From: CAVORB01 sp963736235
GTDB lineage: Bacteria > Pseudomonadota > Gammaproteobacteria > Chromatiales > Chromatiaceae
DNA: 64,000 nucleotides
Reading direction: 5' to 3'
Assembly (NCBI GenBank): GCA_963736235.1
Contig: CAVTOR010000031.1
Coordinates: 806,001 to 870,000, forward strand
Part shown: positions 18,426 through 26,938 of the stretch, in pieces
Layout: every line of letters starts with the position of its first letter
Numbering within the stretch: the first letter of the stretch is position 1
The notes under the pieces: model-generated
What the model was told of the DNA's origin: nothing
What the model saw: only the letters and a program-made list of their open reading frames with translations
Databases searched by the model: none
Made by a program: the position numbers and the translations under genes

Positions 18426-19824
18426 ATGCCTTTCATTCCACATACCGAAGACGACGTGGCCGCCATGCTCGCGGCCATCGGCGTCGGCTCCATCGAGGAC
18501 CTGTTCGACGAGATCCCGCCAGCCCTGAAGGCGGGTGGCCTGGGGGCCATCCCCGATGCCCTGTCCGAGATGGAGGTCGGCCGCTTGATGCAGGGCCGCG
18601 CCGCGCCAGGACGGTCAGGCTCTGAGCTTCCTCGGCGCCGGCGCATACGAGCACCACATCCCCGCCGCCGTCTGGCAGATCACCACCCGCGGCGAGTTCT
18701 ACAGCGCCTACACGCCCTATCAGGCGGAGGCCAGCCAGGGCACCCTGCAGGTGCTCTACGAGTTCCAGTCCATGATGACGGCCCTGACCGGCATGGACGT
18801 ATCGAACGCCTCGCTCTACGACGGAGCGTCCGCCCTGGCCGAAGCGGTTCTGATGGCGGTGCGGGCCAACCGCAAGACCAGCTCCCGGCGCGTTCTGATG
18901 CCCCGCGCGCTGAATCCCGCTTATCGCAAGACGGTGCACAGCATCGTGCACAATCAAGGCATCGAGCTGGTCGAGGTCGACTACGACCGCGCCGGCGGCC
19001 ACACGGCCGTCGAGCTGCTGGAGCCCTTCGCTGGCGAGGATCTCGCCGCCCTGGTCATTCAGCAGCCGAACTTCTTCGGCGTGCTCGAAGAAGTCGATGC
19101 CCTCACGGAGTGGGCACACCAGCGCAACGCCCTGGTGATCGCGGTGGTCAACCCGGTGGCGCTCGCCCTCCTCAGCCCTCCCGGCGAGTGGGGCGCGGCC
19201 GGCGCCGACATCGCCTGCGGCGAGGGCCAGCCGCTCGGCATACCCTTGTCCTCCGGTGGTCCCTACCTGGGGTTCCTGTGCTGCAAGCAGGCCCTGGTGC
19301 GACAGCTACCCGGCCGCATCGCCGGGCGCACCCTGGACGCCGAGGGCAAGCCAGGCTTCACTCTCACCCTGCAGGCGCGCGAGCAGCATATCCGCCGCTC
19401 CAAGGCGACCTCCAACATCTGCACCAATCAGGGGCTCCTGGTGACCGCCGCCACCATTCACATGGCCCTGCTGGGCGCCGAGGGCCTGGAGCGGACAGCG
19501 GCGGCCTGCCATGCGAACACCCGCGAGCTCACCGGCATGCTGAGCGAAATTCCCGGCGTGGAGCCCCTGTTCGGCCGCCCCGTGTTTCACGAATGCGCGC
19601 TGCGGCTGCCCGCGCCCGCGGCCGACCTGCTGCGCTCGCTGGCGGCCCACAACGTCCTCGGCGGCTACGACCTGGGGCTCGATTACCCTGAGCTCGATCC
19701 GGCCGTCCTGGTCTGTGCCACCGAGATGCGCACGCGGGAGGACATGGAGCAGTTCGCCACCAAGCTCGCGCGGGTGATCGCGACCCGCACCCAGGCCCGC
19801 TGCCCGGTCGAGCCGAAGATCTGA
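18426..19824 (+). CDS. gcvPA: Glycine dehydrogenase (decarboxylating) subunit 1 (one frameshift)
   Basis: This is the N-terminal half of the two-subunit P-protein, which decarboxylates glycine with pyridoxal phosphate and passes the aminomethyl group to GcvH. The start 'MPFIPHTEDDVAAMLAAIG' is in one frame. After an apparent extra base near 18607 the product continues as 'DGQALSFLGAGAYEHHIPA' and 'EFQSMMTALTGMDVSNASLYDG'. The repaired length is about 465 residues, normal for GcvPA. The PLP lysine is on the other subunit, gcvPB, separated here by tpx. L-protein is not in the operon. Confidence 0.94.
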
Positions 19825-19860
19825 ACGACCCAGAGACAACCCCTCACAGGAGAAACCACC

Positions 19861-20361
19861 ATGGCCCAAACCGCCCTCAAAGGCAGCCCCGTCAACCTCG
19901 CCGGCGACCTGCCCGCCGTCGGCTCCACCGCCCCCGACTTCAAGCTGGTCGCCGGAGACCTGAGCGACAAGACGCTGGCCGATTACGCCGGAAAGAAGAA
20001 GCTCTTGAACATCGTCCCCAGCCTGGACACCCCCACCTGCGCCACCTCCACCAAGAGGTTCAACGAGGCGATGGCGGCCAAGAGCGACGCCGTGGCCCTG
20101 GTCATCTCCGCCGACCTGCCGTTCGCCTCCGGGCGCTTCTGCGAAGCCGAAGGCATCAAGAACGTGATCAACCTGTCCATGATGCGCTCGCGCAACTTCG
20201 GCAAGGACTACGGGGTCCTGATCGAGGACGGCCCGTTGGCCGGGATCACCGCTCGCGCCGTCGTCGTGCTGGACGCGGACAACAAGGTCGTCTACACGCA
20301 ACTGGTCCCGGAGATCACGGAGGAGCCGGACTACGACGCCGCCCTCGCGGCCCTGGGCTGA
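19861..20361 (+). CDS. tpx: Thiol peroxidase Tpx
   Basis: Tpx is a thioredoxin-dependent 2-Cys peroxiredoxin that reduces hydrogen peroxide and alkyl hydroperoxides. The 166-residue product has the peroxidatic Cys in 'SLDTPTCATSTKRFNE' and the resolving Cys in 'ASGRFCEAEGIKNV', the usual atypical 2-Cys spacing. AGGAG lies just upstream. It sits between the two P-protein subunit genes with short gaps (36 and 53 bases), so it should be transcribed with them under the glycine riboswitch. Confidence 0.96.
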   Translation: MAQTALKGSPVNLAGDLPAVGSTAPDFKLVAGDLSDKTLADYAGKKKLLNIVPSLDTPTCATSTKRFNEAMAAKSDAVALVISADLPFASGRFCEAEGIKNVINLSMMRSRNFGKDYGVLIEDGPLAGITARAVVVLDADNKVVYTQLVPEITEEPDYDAALAALG

Positions 20362-20414
20362 TCCCCAATCCGCGGGCGGCCGACGCCGCCCGCCCCGGAA
20401 GACACCTTGCTCCC

Positions 20415-21875
20415 ATGCTGATCCACGAACACTCGCGCCCCGGACGCCACGCATCCGCCCAGGCGCCGCTGGAACGCGCCGAAACCCCCGACCTCCCGCA
20501 GCACCTGCGCCGCCAGCGGCGTCCAGCGCTGCCCGAGGTCTCGGAGCTGCAAGCGGTGCGGCATTACACGCGGCTGTCGCAGAAGAACTTCTCGATCGAC
20601 ACCCACTTCTATCCCCTGGGCTCCTGCACCATGAAGTACAACCCCAGGGCCTGCAACAGCCTCGCCATGCTGCCGGGCTTCCTCGCCCGCCACCCCTTGG
20701 CGCCGGACACCCACAGTCAAGGCGTACTCGCCTGCCTGTTCGAGCTGCAGGAGATGCTCAAGGAGGTCACCGGAATGCACGCGGTCTCCCTCGCGCCGGC
20801 GGCGGGCGCCCAGGGGGAGTTCGCAGGGGTGGCCATGATCCGCGCCTACCACCAGGCCAGGGGCGACGACGCCCGCACCGAGATCCTGGTCCCGGACGCG
20901 GCCCACGGCACCAACCCGGCATCGGCGGTGATGGCGGGGTACGAGGTGCGCGAGATTCCGACCGACGCGCAGGGGGACGTGGACCTCGCCGCCCTGCGGG
21001 ACGTCGTCGGCCCGAAGACCGCCGGCATCATGCTCACCAACCCGAGCACGCTCGGGGTGTTCGAGCGGCGCATTCGCGACATCGCCGACGCCGTGCACCA
21101 GGCGGGCGGCCTGCTCTACTACGACGGCGCCAACCTCAACGCCATCCTCGGCAAGGCGCGCCCGGGCGACATGGGCTTCGACGTCATCCACATGAACCTG
21201 CACAAGACCTTCTCCACGCCCCACGGGGGCGGCGGGCCGGGTGCGGGCCCGGTGGGCGTCTCCAAGCGCCTGGAGCCCTATCTGCCGGTGCCCATGGTCG
21301 CCTTCGACGGCACCGACTACGCCTGGCTGACCGAGCAGGAACGGCCGGACAGCATCGGACGGCTCACCGCGTTCGCCGGCAACGTGGGCATCCTGCTGCG
21401 GGCCTACGTCTACGCGCGGCTGCTCGGGGCCGGGGGCATGAAGCGCGTGGCGGAGTACGCCACCCTGAACGCTAACTACCTGCTCAAGCGCCTCAGCGAG
21501 ACCGGCTTCACACCGGCCTTCCCCGGCCGCCGGGCCAGTCACGAGTTCATCGTCACCCTGCGGCGCGAGGCCAGGGAGCACGGCGTCAACGCCATGGATT
21601 ATGCCAAGCGATTGCTGGATTTCGGATATCACGCACCGACCACCTACTTCCCGCTGCTGGTGCCGGAGTGCCTGCTCATCGAACCCACGGAGAGCGAGTC
21701 CAAGGAGGAGCTCGACGGCTTCGTCGAGGCCATGACCCGCATCCGCCAGGAGATGCAGGAGCAACCGGATACGCTGAAAGAGGCCCCGCACACCATGCCG
21801 GTGCGCCGCCTCGACGACGTCCGCGCCGCGCGCCAGCTCGACCTGGCATGGAGGCCCGCCGCGGGCGATGGCTAA
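20415..21875 (+). CDS. gcvPB: Glycine dehydrogenase (decarboxylating) subunit 2
   Basis: This is the PLP-binding half of the P-protein. The 486-residue product is intact. It includes 'FYPLGSCTMKYNPR', 'PDAAHGTNPASAVMAGYEV' and the PLP-lysine segment 'HMNLHKTFSTPHGGGGPGAG'. The N-terminal start 'MLIHEHSRPGRHASAQ' is typical of bacterial GcvPB. It overlaps the following dgkA by 8 bases. Confidence 0.96.
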   Translation: MLIHEHSRPGRHASAQAPLERAETPDLPQHLRRQRRPALPEVSELQAVRHYTRLSQKNFSIDTHFYPLGSCTMKYNPRACNSLAMLPGFLARHPLAPDTHSQGVLACLFELQEMLKEVTGMHAVSLAPAAGAQGEFAGVAMIRAYHQARGDDARTEILVPDAAHGTNPASAVMAGYEVREIPTDAQGDVDLAALRDVVGPKTAGIMLTNPSTLGVFERRIRDIADAVHQAGGLLYYDGANLNAILGKARPGDMGFDVIHMNLHKTFSTPHGGGGPGAGPVGVSKRLEPYLPVPMVAFDGTDYAWLTEQERPDSIGRLTAFAGNVGILLRAYVYARLLGAGGMKRVAEYATLNANYLLKRLSETGFTPAFPGRRASHEFIVTLRREAREHGVNAMDYAKRLLDFGYHAPTTYFPLLVPECLLIEPTESESKEELDGFVEAMTRIRQEMQEQPDTLKEAPHTMPVRRLDDVRAARQLDLAWRPAAGDG

Positions 21876-22239
21876 CCAGAACGCCAGGGGGTGGCGCCGG
21901 ATCATCCGCGCCTTCGGCTATTCGATGCAGGGCTTCAAGGCCTGCTACGTCGAGGAGGAGGCCTTCCGGCAGGAGGTCTGGGCGCTCCTGCCCCTGCTGC
22001 CCTTGGGCCTGTGGCTCGGGGAAACGCCGCTGGAGCGCGCGATGCTGATCGGCGGCCTGCTGATGGTCCCCATCGTGGAGCTGCTGAACTCGGCGATCGA
22101 GGCCAACGTGGACCGCGTCGGCCCCGAGCACCACGAGCTCTCCGCCCGCGCCAAGGACATCGCCTCCGCCGCGGTCTTCCTCAGCATCGTCTTCGCGGCC
22201 GTCATCTGGGCGCTGATTTTGATTCCCAAGTGGATCTAG
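21868..22239 (+). CDS. dgkA: Diacylglycerol kinase DgkA
   Basis: DgkA is a small trimeric inner-membrane kinase that recycles diacylglycerol from phospholipid and membrane-derived oligosaccharide turnover. The 123-residue product has the signature 'VELLNSAIEANVDRVG' and three hydrophobic segments (about residues 36-50, 55-73 and 98-119). The ATG lies within the end of gcvPB in another frame, so translational coupling is likely. It probably ends the gcv transcription unit. Confidence 0.95.
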   Translation: MANQNARGWRRIIRAFGYSMQGFKACYVEEEAFRQEVWALLPLLPLGLWLGETPLERAMLIGGLLMVPIVELLNSAIEANVDRVGPEHHELSARAKDIASAAVFLSIVFAAVIWALILIPKWI

Positions 22240-22329
22240 GAACGTCTGCCGTTCCTGACCCGGATCAAGTATCTTGGCCTGACCAACGCTTAACCTCCTC
22301 CGCCCCCTACCACGAACCGACACACCGCC

Positions 22330-22861
22330 ATGACCGAGCACTTCAAAGATACCGGCTTCATCCCGCTCAATGTCGCCGTGCTGACCGTCTCCGACAGCCG
22401 CACCGAGGCGGACGACAAGTCGGGCGCATCTGCTCAAGGCGAAGGCCGAGGCGGCGGGCCATCAGGTGGTGGCGAAGGAGATCGTCCGCGACGACGTCTA
22501 CCAGATGCGCGCGGTCTTCTCCCGCTGGATCGCCGACCCGCAGGTACAGGTGGTGCTCACCACCGGCGGCACCGGCATCACCGGACGGGACAGCACCCCG
22601 GAGGCGATCGCCCCCCTGCTGGACAAGCAGATCGAGGGCTTCGGCGAGCTCTTCCGGACCGTGTCCTTCGAGGAGATCGGCACCTCCACCGTCCAGTCCC
22701 GGGCAGTGGCGGGACTGGCCAACGGGACCTTCATCTTCTGCCTCCCCGGCTCCAGCGGTGCCTGCAGCACCGCGTGGGACAAGATCCTGGAGCCCCAGCT
22801 CGACCACCGCACCCGGCCCTGCAACTTCGCCCAGCTCATTCCCCGTCTGCTGGAGCGATAG
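22330..22861 (+). CDS. moaB: Molybdenum cofactor biosynthesis protein MoaB (one frameshift)
   Basis: MoaB-type proteins adenylylate molybdopterin before metal insertion. The start 'MTEHFKDTGFIPLNVAVLTV' runs to 'TEADDKSG'. An extra base near 22426 shifts the frame, and the product continues as 'HLLKAKAEAAGHQVVAKEIVRDDVYQM'. The substrate-binding loop is 'TTGGTGITGRDSTPEAI'. The repaired length is about 176 residues. It is followed by moeA after 24 bases and moaD, forming a small cofactor operon. Confidence 0.92.
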
Positions 22862-22885
22862 ACCACGTAGCGCCGAGCGACCGCC

Positions 22886-24142
22886 ATGAGCACCAACGAC
22901 TGCTGCGACACGCCGACCGGGCCCGCCCTGCTGCCGATGGAGCAGGCGCTGGAGCTGCTCCTCTCCCATGCGCGGCCCATCGCCGGCGTCGAGCGCGTCC
23001 CAACCATGGGCGGACTCGGCCGGGTCCTGGCGGAGCCCGTGCACAGCGCCATCGACGTCCCCGGCTGGGACAACAGCGCCATGGACGGCTACGCGGTGCG
23101 CTGCTCGGACCTCGACGCCAGTGGCGTTCTGCTGCGGGTCGCCCAGCGCATCCCGGCGGGTAGCAGCGGCGTCCCCCTGGAACCCGGCACCGCGGCACGG
23201 ATCTTCACCGGCGCCCCGATTCCGGCGGGGGCCGACGCCGTGGTCGTGCAGGAGGTCTGCGAGCCACGGGGTGAATCGGTCCACGTCCCCGCCGAGGTCA
23301 AGCCCGGCGCCAACATCCGCCGCGCGGGTGAGGATATCGCCGCCGGCTCCGAGATAATTCCGGCCGGCACCCGGCTCTCTCCGCAGCACCTGGGACTCGC
23401 CGCCTCCGTGGGCGCGCCGGAACTCGGGGTCTACCGGCGCCTGAAGGTGGCCGTGTTCTCCAGCGGGGACGAGCTGGTGATGCCGGGCGACCCGCTGGGA
23501 CCGGGCCAGATCTACAACTCCAACCGCTTCACCCTGTGCGGTCTGCTCGCCGCCATGGGCTGCGAGATCGTCGACCTCGGCATCGTCGAGGACACACTCG
23601 ACGCCACGATCGCGGCGTTGTCCGACGCTGCGCGGCGGGCGGACCTGATCCTCGCCAGCGGCGGGGTGTCCGTCGGCGAGGAGGATCACGTCAAGCCCGC
23701 GGTGGAGCGCCTCGGCAGCCTGGACCTGTGGAAGATCGCCATCCGCCCCGGCAAGCCGCTGGCCTTCGGCCACATCGGCGACGCACGCACGCCCTTCATC
23801 GGCAGCCCCGGCAACCCGGTCTCCCTGTTCGTCACCTTCGTCCTCTTCGCCCGCCCCTACATCCGGCGCATGCAAGGCATCGCGGAGGCGAGCGAGCAGC
23901 GCGCCATAAGCGTTCGGTCGGGCTTCGACTGGCCCCGGCCGGACAAGCGCCGGGAGTTTCAGCGCGCGCGCCTGACGCGGGGAGCGGACGGAGAGCCCGA
24001 GGCCAGCGTCTACCCGAGCCGCTCGTCCGGCGTGCTGTCGTCCGTCGCCTGGGCCGACGGCCTGGTGGTCATCCCCGAGGGTCAGGTGCTAGAAAGGGGG
24101 GACAAGGTGCAGTTCATCCCCTTCAGCGAGCTTTTGACATGA
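22886..24142 (+). CDS. moeA: Molybdopterin molybdenumtransferase MoeA
   Basis: MoeA inserts molybdate into adenylylated molybdopterin. The 418-residue product is intact and normal in length. Family stretches are 'DVPGWDNSAMDGYAVRCSDL', 'FSSGDELVMPGDPLGPGQIY', 'ASGGVSVGEEDHVKP' and 'FIGSPGNPVSLFVTF'. Its stop overlaps the moaD start (ATGA), indicating translational coupling. Confidence 0.96.
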   Translation: MSTNDCCDTPTGPALLPMEQALELLLSHARPIAGVERVPTMGGLGRVLAEPVHSAIDVPGWDNSAMDGYAVRCSDLDASGVLLRVAQRIPAGSSGVPLEPGTAARIFTGAPIPAGADAVVVQEVCEPRGESVHVPAEVKPGANIRRAGEDIAAGSEIIPAGTRLSPQHLGLAASVGAPELGVYRRLKVAVFSSGDELVMPGDPLGPGQIYNSNRFTLCGLLAAMGCEIVDLGIVEDTLDATIAALSDAARRADLILASGGVSVGEEDHVKPAVERLGSLDLWKIAIRPGKPLAFGHIGDARTPFIGSPGNPVSLFVTFVLFARPYIRRMQGIAEASEQRAISVRSGFDWPRPDKRREFQRARLTRGADGEPEASVYPSRSSGVLSSVAWADGLVVIPEGQVLERGDKVQFIPFSELLT

Positions 24143-24393
24143 TTCAAGTCCGTTACTTCGCCCGTCTGCGCGAGCAGGTCGGCTCCGCCGGCGAGGAGAT
24201 CGAGGCAGCCTCCGACCTGGCCACCGTCGCCGACATCGCCGCCCGACTGCGCCAACGCGGCTCCCCCTGGTCGGACATCTTGGGACAAGACCAGACCGTG
24301 ATGGCCGCCGTCAACCAGGAGATGGCCCGGCCCGAGACCCGGGTAAAGGACGGCGACGAGGTCGCCTTTTTCCCGCCGGTGACTGGCGGCTGA
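24139..24393 (+). CDS. moaD: Molybdopterin synthase sulfur carrier MoaD
   Basis: MoaD is the ubiquitin-fold small subunit of molybdopterin synthase. Its C-terminal Gly-Gly is thiocarboxylated to donate sulfur. The 84-residue product ends '...FFPPVTGG', the required terminus, and has the family start 'MIQVRYFARLREQVG'. It overlaps moeA by four bases. The large subunit gene moaE, which usually follows, is not here. Confidence 0.94.
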   Translation: MIQVRYFARLREQVGSAGEEIEAASDLATVADIAARLRQRGSPWSDILGQDQTVMAAVNQEMARPETRVKDGDEVAFFPPVTGG

Positions 24394-24424
24394 CGCCAGC
24401 CGGGCCGGCCCCGAGCGGGGACCC

Positions 24425-25228
24425 GTGCGCCACCTCGGCCGCTTCGCCCTGCTGTCCTTGGTCTGGACCGGGCTGCTCGCCTGGGATCTCGCTGCCGAAC
24501 GTCTGGGTTGCGGCGCCGCGGCGGTGGCGATCGCCCTCCTGGCCGGCCTCCTGATGCTCTCCGGCACCGAGACTGCCTTCTATCGCCGGCGGGCCCTGCT
24601 CGACCATTATCTGCAGCGCGAGGGGATGCTGTTCCGCCTGCTCAGCCGGCGTGTCCTGATCCTTGCCCGCCAGCTGTTCAAGTCCGTTCTGCTCGCGCTG
24701 GTGCTCCTGATCGCGGTGCTCTCGTTCGATCGCGCCCAATGGGTGCTGCTGGCGGCGGACGTGCCGCTGCTGGTCGGCCTGCTGGCCGCGCTCGCCGCGT
24801 TTCTCGACCGCGAGGTGCGCTCCCCTTACCGCGGTCCGCTGACCCGCCACTGGGCGGTGCGGGTCAACGCCATGGCGCTGTGGCTCACCTGGATGCTGCT
24901 CCTGTTCTTCACGCCCCAGGAGAACTACACCGGGCTGCGGTGGGAGGAGGTCCTCGCATATGGCGCCGCGCGCCCAGAGGTGGCGTGCGACGCCCTCGCG
25001 ATGCTTGCCCGCGCCGCTTCGGTGGCAGATGCGCTCGGCCTGAGGTCGGCCGAGCACTTGTTCGCCGACCTGAAGGACCAGGTGCAGCTGCTCACCGCCT
25101 GGGCCGTTTTCATCGCGAGCTTCGGTGCGTCGTTCGTCATCGCCTGGGTATACAGCCTCGCGCTGACGGGCGTCCTGGCCCGCCCTTGGGACGTCTGGCA
25201 TCGGGACGCCGACGGGCAATCGGGCTAG
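24425..25228 (+). CDS. Multi-span membrane protein, unknown function
   Basis: A 267-residue protein from a GTG start. Hydrophobic segments lie at about residues 5-22, 28-46, 82-101, 105-124, 139-160 and 218-245. The last is 'AWAVFIASFGASFVIAWVYS'. Between segments 2 and 3 is a basic amphipathic stretch 'YRRRALLDHYLQREGMLFR'. I do not recognise a family. It begins 31 bases after moaD and is followed after 40 bases by a second membrane-anchored protein of unknown function, so the two probably work together. It is intact. Confidence 0.7.
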   Translation: MRHLGRFALLSLVWTGLLAWDLAAERLGCGAAAVAIALLAGLLMLSGTETAFYRRRALLDHYLQREGMLFRLLSRRVLILARQLFKSVLLALVLLIAVLSFDRAQWVLLAADVPLLVGLLAALAAFLDREVRSPYRGPLTRHWAVRVNAMALWLTWMLLLFFTPQENYTGLRWEEVLAYGAARPEVACDALAMLARAASVADALGLRSAEHLFADLKDQVQLLTAWAVFIASFGASFVIAWVYSLALTGVLARPWDVWHRDADGQSG

Positions 25229-25268
25229 AGTCGTCCGATGGGTCATCCGATGCCTTCCGATCCGAAGG

Positions 25269-26510
25269 ATGCGGCGCCGCGTGAGGTCCGCCGGCCGCTG
25301 GTTCTGGGGCGGCTTCTTCGCCGTGCTGCTGCTCGGACTCGCCTTCTCGATCCTCGCCTTCATCCGCGGCGGCACGGCGTGGCTGGAGGAGCAACTGGGT
25401 AAGAGCGAGCTTCCACCCGTATTCACCGAGGCGGTACGCGTCACCCTTGCGCCCGGCGAATCGGTCTACCTGGATTCCGCGGCGCTCGCCAGCACCCGGA
25501 CCCAGGTGCTGGCTGAGCTGGACGAACGGCGCGCGGCGGCGAAGGCGGGCCTCGGGCGAGCAATCGACCAGGGATTGGAACAAACCTTCATCGCGGCGGA
25601 GGGACGGATCCCGGCGTTCGCGGACTGGTATTACTCGCTGACTGGTGAGTACATGCGGCTGTTCAACGCGGCCCTCGGAAATCTCGCTACCTTCCTGGCG
25701 GAGCGGCTCGACGAGCTGGTCTTCGCCCCCGCCGGGACAACAGAGGCAATCGATGCCCTCGCGGCACGGCTGGGAGAGACCTCGGTCGCGCAGGTGCACA
25801 CCGCTGTCGACGAGGTCCGCGACCTGCTGCTGGGACTCGTGCGCGCGAGCGGCCTGCCGGCGGATCAGGTGCGGGTCAGCGGGGAATGGGAGTTGGGCGA
25901 GCGGCTCGGGTCGCGGCTCGAGCCCTTTGTCGCCCTCAGCCCCGAGGACATCGCCCGACAAGGGATCGCCGCATCCGCCGGGGCGGCAGCAGGCGCCGTG
26001 ACCGCCAAGAAGCTGGGCAGCGCCGCGGTGGCCAAGGCGGCGACCAAGCTCGCGGCCAAGCCCTCCGTCGGCGCGGCGTCGGCGATCATGGCCAAGCTCG
26101 GGATCAAGTCGGCGGCCAAGGCCGGCGGCGCCCTGGGAGCGGCCGGCGGCGGGGCAGCGACCGGGGCGGTCCTGTGCGCCGGCACGGTCGCCGGCGCGCC
26201 ACTGAGCCCAGCCTGCGCCCTCGTCGGAGGCGCCGTCTCCGGCGTCACGGCCTGGCTGCTGGTGGACAAGGCGGTGATTGAGGCGGACGAGTACCTGAAC
26301 CGGGAGGCGTTCGAGGCGGAGCTTCGCGCAGCCCTGGCGGAACAGCGCGCGGCCCTGCGCGAGGAGCTTGCCGCGCGCTACGTCGCCGGGACCGGCGCCG
26401 TGTTCGAGCGCCTGAGGTCGGAGCTGGAGACGGAGCTCGCGCCGCGGTTGATCGAGCCGAAAAAGGATTTCGTGCCCGCCACGGCCGCCGACCCCTATCA
26501 GCGGTACTAG
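25269..26510 (+). CDS. Membrane-anchored protein with Ala/Gly/Lys-rich amphipathic core, unknown function
   Basis: A 413-residue protein with four visible regions. An N-terminal transmembrane helix lies at about residues 12-34 ('WFWGGFFAVLLLGLAFSILAF'). A long, mostly helical extracytoplasmic segment runs to about residue 235. Residues 237-340 form an Ala/Gly-rich stretch punctuated by lysines ('KKLGSAAVAKAATKLAAK', 'AAKAGGALGAAGGGAATGAV') with a Cys pair about 19 residues apart, like a glycine-zipper hairpin. The end is a charged coiled-coil-like tail. The family is not recognised. It is transcribed just after another unknown membrane protein. A pore- or channel-like role is conceivable but not shown. 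Confidence 0.68.
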   Translation: MRRRVRSAGRWFWGGFFAVLLLGLAFSILAFIRGGTAWLEEQLGKSELPPVFTEAVRVTLAPGESVYLDSAALASTRTQVLAELDERRAAAKAGLGRAIDQGLEQTFIAAEGRIPAFADWYYSLTGEYMRLFNAALGNLATFLAERLDELVFAPAGTTEAIDALAARLGETSVAQVHTAVDEVRDLLLGLVRASGLPADQVRVSGEWELGERLGSRLEPFVALSPEDIARQGIAASAGAAAGAVTAKKLGSAAVAKAATKLAAKPSVGAASAIMAKLGIKSAAKAGGALGAAGGGAATGAVLCAGTVAGAPLSPACALVGGAVSGVTAWLLVDKAVIEADEYLNREAFEAELRAALAEQRAALREELAARYVAGTGAVFERLRSELETELAPRLIEPKKDFVPATAADPYQRY

Positions 26511-26574
26511 AATTAAGGCCCGCATCCGATCCAGTCTCATGACCATCCGTTTGCGGCCCGGCGAACCGGGCTGA

Positions 26575-26799
26575 CTAACCATCCGCGTGGTTGGCGAGGG
26601 TCATCTTGTGGCGCCGGACCTGCTCCGATTCCAGGAAATCGCGCATGGCGAGCGCCGTGGTCCGGATGAGGGCCTCCCGCTGCGGGTAGGCCTCGATCTG
26701 CTCGGCCACCCAATCCCGAAGCGCGGCGTCGAGGGTCGCTCCGGTGAAGACGAACACCCGGTTGTTGAGCTCCGACACCATTTCTCCGCTCGCGCTCAT
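26575..26799 (-). CDS. Small soluble protein, unknown function
   Basis: A 74-residue product starting 'MSASGEMVSELNNRVFVF' and ending 'MTLANHADG'. It reads as a compact, charged alpha/beta sequence ('DAALRDWVAEQIEAYPQREALI'), unlike the arginine/proline-rich shadows around it. An ATG at 26781 is an alternative start. The gene is divergent from the sugar-kinase-like gene. I do not recognise it; the support is composition and lack of a competing gene. Confidence 0.45.
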   Translation of the reverse strand: MSASGEMVSELNNRVFVFTGATLDAALRDWVAEQIEAYPQREALIRTTALAMRDFLESEQVRRHKMTLANHADG

Positions 26800-26938
26800 A
26801 TTGCCCGCCAGGTTCGCCCCGGGATCCTTGGTAGCCTCGACCTCCGCACTCGCACGCGACAAGGCAGGCTCCGGGAACGATAAAGGTGTATACCGCTCGG
26901 GCCTCGGCGTGACAAGGCCCCCTCGCGCTGGCACAGTA

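Noticed and set aside
20331..21905. Long minus-strand open frame of 524 codons opposite gcvPB
   Set aside because: It is the antisense shadow of an intact, clearly recognised gene; its composition (Gly/Ala/Arg/Val/His-rich) is that of a codon-complement artefact.
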